Below are positions 55,781-64,000 of a DNA stretch of 64,000 nucleotides, piece by piece (position 1 is the first letter of the stretch; the number at the start of each line of letters is the position of its first letter). The stretch spans positions 248,001 through 312,000 of the forward strand of contig JAJEKV010000269.1 of assembly GCA_021234155.1 (NCBI GenBank). The letters are read 5' to 3'. The notes below the pieces were generated by a model. The model was not told the DNA's origin. It worked only from the letters and a program-made list of their open reading frames with translations, and searched no databases. A program made the translations under genes and the position numbers. This stretch comes from Isoetes taiwanensis. Lineage: Eukaryota > Streptophyta > Lycopodiopsida > Isoetales > Isoetaceae.

Positions 55781-57010
55781 CGGCATTCACCTCAAATCGC
55801 GCCGGTAGCGATTTCAACTATGGGCTCTTCACAAAACCCCTGCAGCAAAGACGAAATTGAGCAAATTTTAATATCGCAACATCATTTAAATTGAGCAAAT
55901 TTCCGCTTTGATCTTGAAATTAGCGGTGTAACACTTCAAAGTAGGTCGGTTTTGACAGGTTAGATCATGCCCAATCCCAAAGCCCCTTCAATAATTGTGA
56001 TTTTGAGCATTTTTGGGCTAATTCAACATCGAGAATTTGTATTGCGGCAAGCAGCGTGGAATCAAGTCAAAATTACAAGGGCTTCTCTCCAACGGACTAT
56101 TACCATCCTGCCGAGTCTACCTAGCAATAATAAGAGTAATATCTAGAAGAGATAGATATTGGTAGTATACCTAGCATAAAATTACCGGAAGAGATAACAG
56201 AGTATTGTATTGTTGCGTCTGGGTCGTGCTCCAAGTGCTTCATCCACCGGTGTTCCATCCCCGGTGCTCCAAGCGCCTCCCACATTCTGATTCGATTTGG
56301 AAAAGCTCGATGGAAAACCCCGTGGAAAAAGCTTCGATGTGGAAAGCCCGTGGGAAAACCTACCCGATATGGTAAAAGAGGCGTGGACCTCTTTGTTGAG
56401 AAACGAAGAAACACAAAATAAAAAAAAGGCGATGAGCAACTAAAAGCGAAGAGGGAGTAAAAGAAAAGGGAGGTGGGAATTTAGAGGAGGGAAAAAAATA
56501 AGGAGAGGGAGCAAAAGAATAGGAGACGAAAAAAAGGGGGGAAAACGGACGGGCGGGAATCTGAAATTTGAAAATTGAAAACGAAAACAAGAAAGGCGGA
56601 TGGAGAGAAAAAACAAAAAAAATGGCGGACGGGGAATAAAAAACAAAAAAAACGCGGACGGAAAAAAGTACCAAAATTAAGACATATTCTCAATTTTTTT
56701 GAATGATGGTTAAGACATTTTTTTTTGTTGTTCAAGAGTCTTTGATGACACATTTGAATCTGTCACCAGTTCAAATAGCAAAGAAGCTTGTATGTATAGG
56801 TTTGGATGGTTGCTCCGTAATGCCAGGATGTTGAAATGGTTTAACCGTAAGAGTTCAAACAAGTTTAGCACCATATTCTTTGGGCATTCATTGCATGGCC
56901 CATCGTATGAATCTGGCTTATAAAATCATTGATAATTTTGAGTATGTTATGAAGATCGAAGATTTAGTGAGTGATGCTTACAACTTCTTTTGTCGTAGTT
57001 CAAAAAGATA
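54193..57010 (+). pseudogene. Second hAT-like transposase copy, broken, with N-terminal part
   Basis: After an acceptor (TTCTTACAG, to 54192) the exon starts; ATG 54208 gives TRQDILSFFRRTN, like the SFF starts of ZNF862-type proteins. Frames at 54331-54786 (QAGRFPFIDPVIEHDEFGMP, KTKEECRHLQAIDKAHLEKQ) are separated by stops and shifts. 54890-55080 reads SCEYFAISLDKPSAKNMSSW, matching residues 14-33 of the 1-kb copy. The next matching residues appear only at 56723-57010 (KKLVCIGLDGCSVMPGC, a stop, then GIHCMAHRMNLAYKIIDNF). The intervening 1.6 kb is inserted DNA. The dimerisation domain is absent. Confidence 0.75.
55085..56722. other. 1.6-kb insertion inside the second hAT copy
   Basis: The left part (to 55815) has AAATCGC...GCGATTT hairpins at 55337, 55623 and 55794, three TCCTACAAAA units (55427, 55519, 55573) and a run of 44 T (55737-55780). 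The right part (56400-56700) is A/G-rich with no real frames. Neither terminal repeats nor a coding region identify it. It may be one composite element or several. Confidence 0.55.
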
Positions 57011-57169
57011 TGTAGTTATCTTTAGTATTCATTGGATTTGATAATACTTATTTTTTGAAATATACTTAGTTATGTAACTATTTGAGGAAGTTATTTACTG
57101 AAATATAAAAATTCATAGGATTCAGAAATTTAAAGAATACGTGGCTGGTCTAATAAAAGGGTCTAAGTT

Positions 57170-58132
57170 AATAGAATAGAATAGAATACATTATTGTCCC
57201 TTGTGCCCTGAGGCCTCTGGACTTATGTAGCATGGGCGAGCTCCCTGATGGGTGCTACTAGCACATCACGCTAGTTTTATTGTAGCCTTTTCTGAAGGCT
57301 CATTTTTTTCTATTAATACTGGCACCCCGCTTTGGATCGGCTTCAAGGTCGTGCAGAGGTGCGTCGTTATCAATCAGCTTTAAGCTGAGCATTTTTGGGC
57401 AGCTATGATTCGCCTCCCGGGCGGCTCATAGCACAAGCCCTTTTTATTTGTGTACTTCCCGGTGTCTTGTCGTCATTTCCCGTATTGCGTCTGCCAGATC
57501 TCTCATTGTTTCTGTCCTTGCCATTATGGCGTGTACGGGCTGGCCCCATCTTATGTTTTTGTATTTGTTCATGATGTCTCCATATATTGGGCACTCATTG
57601 AGCATGTGATTCTCATCCTCCACTTCCCCCCTGTCACAGATTCTGCATATTCGGTCGTCTCTCTCTACTCTCCTCCATCTGTCCTTTCCAATTCTTAGGT
57701 CATGGCTCCCCATCCTAAATCTTGCTAGGATATCCCTCCTTGCTTTTCCTAGTAGATTATCTTGGTACATCTGCTGCCCTATCCGCTGTTCTGGGTTGAA
57801 CACTGTCATAAGCCAAATTGTCTTGGGCCCTGTGTGTTTTTGCAGCCATGTTTGCGTAGCCTTGCTTGCCCAGTCCTCATTCCACTCGCTTTCGTTTATC
57901 AGGTCGCTCAGATTCATCCCCATTTCTCTGGTCCACACTGCCACATCCCTAAACCATCCGTTGCTCTCGATGATGTGTGATTTTGCTGAATCGCTGATCG
58001 CGATACTCGCTAATTTATTCGGTTTCCCACCTGCGTTGTTTCTTATGAGATATCTGATAGTCTTCTCCCATGCCTTTACCTCCATTGGTTTCTGACCTGT
58101 CTCATATACTATGGTTGTTTGCGGTGTATTTG
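57170..58132 (-). mobile_element. LINE-F, 3' half (tail end)
   Basis: Minus strand: the 3' end is an (ATTCT)n tail (57170-57188 on plus) preceded by a hairpin GTCC...GGAC (57196-57222). Protein: TPQTTIVYETGQKPMEVKAW at about 58130-58075 continues the half at 63106-64000. The LINE was split by LINE-E. Confidence 0.8.
57444..58085 (-). pseudogene. LINE-F ORF2 C-terminus
   Basis: 213 open codons: MEVKAWEKTIRYLIRNNAGG at the start, KARRDILARFRMGSHDLRIG in the middle, then the zinc-binding end CRICDRGEVEDENHMLNEC. This is the region after the reverse transcriptase, homologous to that of LINE-D. The frame itself is intact but is cut off from its RT by LINE-E. Confidence 0.75.
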
Positions 58133-58164
58133 TCCAGTCATGCCATGAGAGGTGGAGACAAACA

Positions 58165-59400
58165 CAGGCGATGGTTGAGGATCACACCACTCAGATCTCA
58201 CACCTGGCACAAGAGCAACAAGCCTCCGTCCCCCAAGTGCTTAAGAAGCAACTGGCTATAGTAAAGCAACAGTTTGCAGGCATTGAGACCCAAGTGCAAC
58301 AATTGCTTGACAGTATTCGCTTGTTGCAGTTTGAAAGGGAGCAGGATAGCCAGACTCTTGCTGGCCTCCGGGCACAAATAGACACCATGTCTACCAGAGA
58401 TGAAGTTATAATGAAGGACAAGGAGAGAATTGAGCAGGAGATGGTCACTGATATCTCCTGTCTTCGATCAGACATTGCAGATGTCATTGCCACTCAGGGG
58501 GCATTTCAGATAGCAACTAATAAAAGTCAGTTGCTACAGCAGGCCCTTCAGAACAGGATCAGCACAATGGAGATCACCTTCACATCGGCCGGATGATGTA
58601 ATTGCCTCTAGGATCGAAGTTGGAACAGCGTTCCCTTGTTCAAGAGCAAGAGGCACATGAGCTACGAGAAGCTACAATCCAACAGGGGAAAGGACTCCAT
58701 GCCAATGCACGCGAGGCCTTGCAAAATTGTGTATCCAAGTTGGAGCGGCAGAAACAATTCCAGCAGGAGCTGAGCTCTCGGCTTCAGAAGGCGGAGGCAA
58801 TCTCAGGCACCTCAGCTGCCACCCATGCTCAAGCACCCATGCGAAGTCGGTCTAGGCAGGCACCACGACGCCCTACTTCACCATTCCCTCCACGCCAACA
58901 GGACCCTCCTGTTCATGGACATCGGACAGCGCCTTCAACTCCAACAGCGGCCCGGTACATATGCTGTCCCAAAGAACGTTGATCCACGTGAGCTTAGTGA
59001 AGCGCATGAGAGGTCATAATTTGTTGATCCGTGGCCTGCCGGAAGAAGAGGGAGAGAATCTCATTCACCGACTCCAGATGTAGATCATCAATCGTATGAC
59101 ATTGCCTGGGCCTGTACACATTGCTCGAGCCAGCCGTCATGGTGCTCGACGTTCCGCCTACAACCGTATTGTCATATTCACAGTAGCAGATATGCAAGTA
59201 CGGGATGCCATACTGCGCCAGGGCAAGCAATTGAAGGGAACATCCTTGTATGTGGACCGAGACCTCACTTGGCGCAACAAAGAGTCCCATGAGCATGAGC
59301 TCACCAAGGTTCGAGGCATCCGCTGTCAAGGAGGAGCTGCGGGACTAGTTCGAGGCAAGATGCACATTTTTTTCGCTCACCGAATGTTGCTGCGCAGACC
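58165..59400 (+). pseudogene. LINE-E ORF1: coiled coil plus L1-ORF1p-like RNA-binding domains
   Basis: 58165-58596 and, after a shift, 58602-58830 read as a long Gln/Glu-rich coiled coil, then a Pro/Arg-rich linker (to about 58980). 59017-59330 reads HNLLIRGLPEEEGENLIHRL, a TAG, then ARASRHGARRSAYNRIVIF, RDAILRQGKQLKGTSLYVDR and ESHEHELTKVR. That order (coiled coil, N..I.G.PEEE RRM start, R.G...R.I.V.F, basic C-terminal domain) matches vertebrate-type L1 ORF1p (Transposase_22), not the DUF4283-zinc-knuckle ORF1 of LINE-A. The protein would trimerise and chaperone the element RNA. Confidence 0.55.
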
Positions 59401-59639
59401 CTCACGGGCCATTCGGTTGCAGCCCCACCTCCTCGATCATGCTCCTCCACCGTCGCTCCAGCCCCATGCCCTGGCGCCCATTGCCACTACTCCTGGGTCA
59501 TATGCCACCCCAACTCCCTCTTGCTTCTCACTCTGCCCCAACCCCTACCACTTCTCACTCTGTCCACATGACTCGGTGCGCTGCCGCTTCCCACTCTTTC
59601 CCCACAACTCAATCGCGCATGCCCTGCTGCTAACAAATA

Positions 59640-62600
59640 GGGAATGTGCCTTGGTGGTCTCTGGAATTGTCGGGGTTTCCCATGGCGAAGGGGGATAGTC
59701 TCAACTACATTCTTTGCGGTATGGATCTCATCTTTCTCATGGAGACATGGGAGCCACGCGGAGGACACAAGGCTACGATCTTTTAGGCTATCAACATTTC
59801 TCGGTCTTCAATAGGCTGCACGGAGGCAAGAGGGGACATGGAGGGTTGCCTATTATTACAGGGAGTCTTTGGCCGGTCGGTCTTCTGCACAAGATTGATG
59901 AACACAACCGGTACTTGTGGGTGCGGGTGCGAGTAATTGTAGTGGCAACCCTCTCTTCTTGGCCGCTTGCTACTTTCCACATGCGAAATCAACTTTTACC
60001 ATGCCCACTCGGATGTGGGCGGGCTAGCTCCATATGTCGATCTATATGATGACATACAACAACATAGACAGTTGGGTAGTGTGGTACTCCTTGGGGACTT
60101 CAATGCACGGACAGGAGTAGAGCAGCCCATGAGACTTGATCCTTTGGCTCAAGATGTGTTACATTGCTTGCGCCCGGAGGCGGCTTGGCCCACGAACATC
60201 GAGGATGATAGTCGTGTCAGTCCGCTTTGCGCTTTGGCGAGGCCGGTTGCTTCTACTATGTGGTGTCTTTGACTTGGTAATTTGTAATGGCTGGCACGGT
60301 GGCCTTCCTCTGTAAGTGCACAAGCAGACAAAGAGAATCGGGGGGTGGAGGATCTAGTGTGGTGGACTATCTATTAGTCGATGAGCAGGATGTACATTTG
60401 ATCAACCACTTTCGGGTAGGCACAGACAGTAGAGATGAGGAGACAGACGCAGATCACCTTCCACTCTACCTGCAGTTGGCTTGGCGGTCGCTAGAACCCC
60501 TTCTCGCGACTCCTTGTATACCTCGCTTGCGATTGGATTATGAGCAGGCAAAGGATTATCTTTGATATGCTCATAGATGACCTTTGGGGAATTTTGCGAG
60601 GCCCCCATGCTAGAAGCGACAAACGGGTCGGTGATTGAGCTCCTTGGTACTGTTGCAGAAACATGTTTTGGGATAGCATGCCCGAGAGGTATCACAGGGA
60701 CTGCAACATTCCCCGGTAATCGGTGGTTTGATGCTGAGTGTAAGGAATACAAATGCCGGCTCCAAGCGCCAGATCACAGATCCTGCAATGCGCCCACATG
60801 CCACCACACAGTATCGTGCTTTCTTGAAGGCAAAGAAATCTCGATTACATTACCACGTCATCAAAGGGAAATGTTTTCCATGTTGAAAAGCCATCCTAGA
60901 ATCTTTTTGGCGCCAAGGTTCTTCAAAGAAAGCCCAGCCCTACGGAAACATCACTAATGGCGGTGGGAACAATACTGCGCAAAGAACTCTATGATCCTCA
61001 AGGGACACGAGCACTCATACCCCCCGAGAATGGTCCGACATTAGAAATCACAGAGGATGATGTTACCCGTGGGGGTGCAGCGTTTGGCCAATGGGAAGCG
61101 AGTTGCTCAAAGGGGAGCCTATGGTACCAGTCCTAACCACTATGTTCAACAGAGCGCCAGGGAAGGATTCCCCAGTGAAGTGGACCACAAGCGAGTTGTC
61201 CCCATTTACAAGGCGGGGAGATCCACATAGTCCAACCAATTCCGAACAATCATGGTCGGGTTCGGTGTTTGCCAAACCGCTAGCTCGGCATTATTGAGCA
61301 ACGTTGATTGACCCGGGTGGGTGTAAACAAGTGGTGTCTGAGCTCTCACACAAGTAGGGTTCGGACCGGCATTCAACCATTGATCATATCTTCACATTGA
61401 GGACTTTGGTTGAGGATAGCAGAAACCGTCGGCGGGACCTGTATTGTTGCTTTGTTGACTTTGCGAAGGCTTTTGACACAGTGCCTCGGAAGTTATGGGA
61501 AAGATTGCGGCAACTAGAGGGTTCCGTGGATATGCAAAATCACGATTATACTGCCGTCACGACGAGAGTTATACGAGGCCGAGATGCGGATGTGGGACAA
61601 CCATTCACTAGCAAATTATTGGGGTCCGCGGGGATGTCCTCTTTTCCCAACATTGTTTGGTGCGTACATTGACCGGTTGGAACACCGCTCATGGACAATG
61701 GGGGTGGCGGGACCCAACTTTTGCATCAGGTCATCGGACAACTCATCTATGCAGACGATGTTGACCTCTTAGCTCACACCTGCAGGATATGCGGTCTCAC
61801 TTAGATGCTCTAGATACATTATGCCCAGCCACGATATGAGCGTCAATCTGCCAAGACCAAGGTGGTCCTAATCTCATCCTCGCGCTATCCAAGCCCCCTT
61901 CATTCCTTATCGAGGGCAACAAGTGGAGGTGACACCCACCTACAAGTATCTCGGGAGTGGAGTTTCCTTCTCACACTTTGGGACACTTCCATAAGATTGC
62001 GTGTAGCGGCCGGCTGGAAAGCACTCTATGCAATGCGAGAACAATAACCACAGAGAGAACTATATGATCGGGGCATCGGTGCACATCTGTTCGTGGTATT
62101 GGTAGAGCCACATTTTTTGTACAGAGTTGAAGTCCGGGGCCCGTGTGGTGTCCCTTGCTACTTGGAGCGACTTAGAACAAAAGTGCGAAGGCCTTCTTAG
62201 CACGGGCACTCGGAGTGAAATCCACGGTCCCATATCAAATTTTGTTGCAGGAGGCGGGTTTCCCGCCTTCACCGAAGCGGCCCTTGATAGACACATCGTC
62301 TATTTCCAGAAGGTGGTAAATATGGATGATGATCGTCTATCGCACTTGGCTTATGCAGTGGCAATGGGACCACAACAACTCAAGAATTGTTGGAAGGATA
62401 AAAGAGTGCAGTGGCTAACTAGATGGAATGTCCAGGAGCACATGTGCATCCAGGTAGAAACAGAGGCGGAACCGTGATGACTGAGATGTTACCTTGATGC
62501 TTGTTTCTCCAAGCAAGCTTTGGGATTCCGGGCTCGGACAAGTCAAAACAAACACATTACAAGCAAAGCACATAAATTCCACATTAGAACGAGGCCCACA

Positions 62601-62850
62601 GTCAGCTACCTACGTTCACATCGCCCATGAAAAGCGCGGGCATATCGCCTCCATTCGCAGACGGGTGCCCACCATCTCCGGATTGAGACAGGTCGATGGA
62701 TTGGAGAGCCATGTCAGGATAGGGTTTGTCGGTCTTTGCCGGACGGAGTTGTTGAGGATGAGTGTCACACTTTCCAGAGCTGCCCAGCATATGATCAGAT
62801 TCGGACACGCTATGCTCGGTTGATTAGATCGATGAGCCGCTACACATGAT
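59640..62850 (+). pseudogene. LINE-E ORF2: endonuclease - RT - CCHC, heavily frameshifted
   Basis: Endonuclease words are GLWNCRG (about 59660), LIFLMETWEP (59727), VVLLGDFNARTGVEQ (60081) and SVVDYLLVDEQ with DADHLPLYLQL (60355-60480). RT: LYCCFVDFAKAFDTVPR (about 61440), GCPLFPTLFGAYIDRLE (61633) and LIYADDVDLL (61748). Post-RT: RHIVYFQKVVNMDDDRLSHL (62290). The end has VVEDECHTFQSCPAY (about 62745-62790). Frame changes occur in almost every block. It is parallel in every part to LINE-C. Confidence 0.75.
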
Positions 62851-63105
62851 ATCGGGCGCGACTTCGGCGCTCACTTTCGAATCATACATTCAGAAGTCTT
62901 GGACTTGAGGGCTCGGATATTCCCCGGTCAACCATTTAATTGATGTCGTGATCTTATTGCCGCCCGCGGTTTTCCCTCGAAAACCCTTCGGGGCGGGGGT
63001 TTTTTAATCCGGGCAGTAATGTGACTGCTGCGCTTTTTGTATTGGGTCCCATAGGTCGATTGGTCTCCGTGGACGATAAAAACAATTCTATTCTATTCTA
63101 TTCTT

Positions 63106-64000
63106 AGCTTGAATTCCTGTTTATGCCATTGCCTAAGGATTCCTTCCTGTATTTCCCATTTCTTTCCTGTTAACCCCGGCCCCCAAGCTTCAGCCCCATA
63201 TAGTTGCGTGGTCACGACCACTGCACTGAACAGTGATTTCCCAGTCTATTATTCTACTTTTATTGCAGAATTTTTTCATATTAAAGTAGCTCCCAATGGC
63301 TGTTTGGAATTTTGTATCTGCCCCTTTAGCCCATTTCCCTGTGCTGTGTGTGTCATACCCCAGGTATCAATACTCTGTTGATTCTTCTAGTTCTGTTCCC
63401 AAGTACTTGAACGGTTTGTGTCTGTTTCTGTTACCCTGTCTTTTCGCAGAAGATCTCTAGCAGTTTCAGTAACCTATGCATTCCCATGTTTTTTGTGGCC
63501 ATCATGCTCAGGTCATCGGCATATAAAATGATGGGTACCTTGGTTTCCCCTAGTATGGGAGCGTCCATGTCCCCTTGCTGTTCTGCTATGAAATCTTGTA
63601 ATGCATCTATGCATATTCCGAACAGTCTTGGGGATAACGGGCATCCCTGCTTGACTCCCATGTCGCAATCTATTGCTTTTCCCCCTTCTTCCATTTTTGC
63701 ATATACACTATAATACAATCTTGCAATTGCCCCTACCATGTCTCTTGGTGCCTGCATATCTATGAGTCTCTGTATGAGCTTCTCCCTCGGAACTGTGTCA
63801 AAAGCCTTCCTAAAGTCCACAAAGCAGCATATTACTTTCTTCCCCTGATTTCTATTCTGTTCTATTAATATCCTGAGGGTTACTAGGTGGTCAGTGGTTG
63901 AGTGTTCCGGCCTGAAGCCTGCCTGCCCCTGTGCTATCAGGTTCCCTATCTCTGCCCATTGTTTCAATTTATTGTCTAAGACCTTTCCAAACCATTTTGT
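63106..64000 (-). pseudogene. LINE-F 5' half: reverse transcriptase (runs off the window)
   Basis: A minus frame of 178 codons (63967-63431) holds GQAGFRPEHSTTDHLVTLRI, ICCFVDFRKAFDTVPR, DMGVKQGCPLSPRLFGICID and IILYADDLSMMATKN, i.e. RT motifs in order. Below 63431 the frame breaks (KPFKYLGTELEES in another frame) and the LINE stops at 63106 next to the LINE-E tail. Its start lies beyond the window. Confidence 0.85.

Larger units (their letters stand above)
58133..63105 (+). mobile_element. LINE-E: near full-length non-L1 LINE nested in LINE-F
   Basis: About 5 kb: coiled-coil ORF1, APE endonuclease, RT, C-terminal knuckle, hairpin module (62956-63020), 3'-terminal hairpin (63046-63074) and an (ATTCT)n tail (63085-63104). 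Same family as LINE-C (shared GGGTCCCATAGG and CGTGGACG 3' words). It lies exactly between the two halves of LINE-F. No target duplication is obvious. Many frameshifts make it inactive. Confidence 0.85.

Noticed and set aside
56360-56753. Phe/Pro/Ser-rich minus-strand frames
   Set aside because: Direct result of an A/G-rich tract; not protein-like.

Overview
The window is nuclear DNA from a plant and is dominated by transposable elements. The plant origin rests on an L1-clade LINE with the usual plant parts (DUF4283-like ORF1, zf-RVT C-terminus), an F-box gene, remnants of PPR and plant-type aldo-keto reductase genes, and an LTR element primed by initiator tRNA-Met. Several non-L1 LINEs that end in pentanucleotide repeats are unusual for seed plants, so I infer a non-seed land plant with a large genome (fern or lycophyte-like). 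That is an inference only.

Layout. 1-4.9 kb: a long uninterrupted hAT-like transposase reading frame and a SINE-like fragment. 4.9-15 kb: an 8-kb minus-strand L1 LINE (LINE-A) inserted into an older degenerate gene. 15-20.5 kb: a decayed methyltransferase-like remnant and one complete intronless F-box gene (minus strand, 18567-19694). 20.5-30 kb: two possible 3' exons of an unknown gene, then an old LINE (LINE-B) cut into three pieces by foldback palindromes and a 119-bp dispersed repeat. 30.7-33.6 kb: an aldo-keto reductase pseudogene (minus) and a PPR pseudogene (plus). 34-47 kb: mostly non-coding, with tandem palindrome arrays, a strong hairpin at 42.15 kb and a few uncertain exons. 47-49 kb: LINE-C (minus). 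49.8-54.1 kb: an LTR retrotransposon (minus) with a 5-bp target duplication, no visible gag-pol, arrays of covarying hairpins, and a nested LINE-D with an open frame. 54.2-57 kb: a second, broken hAT copy. 57-64 kb: LINE-F (minus) split by LINE-E (plus).

Only the F-box gene looks like an intact host gene. The hAT frame at 1-2.8 kb and the LINE-D frame are open but transposon-derived. The most unusual content is structural: (i) foldback elements whose two arms share private variants, (ii) LTR-element DNA built from hairpins with a fixed TCCNN loop and covarying stems, (iii) a common 3'-terminal hairpin plus pentamer tail in four LINE copies, and (iv) a hairpin module shared between LINE 3' ends and a free-standing locus. 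All identifications were made by eye from motifs; no database search was run.
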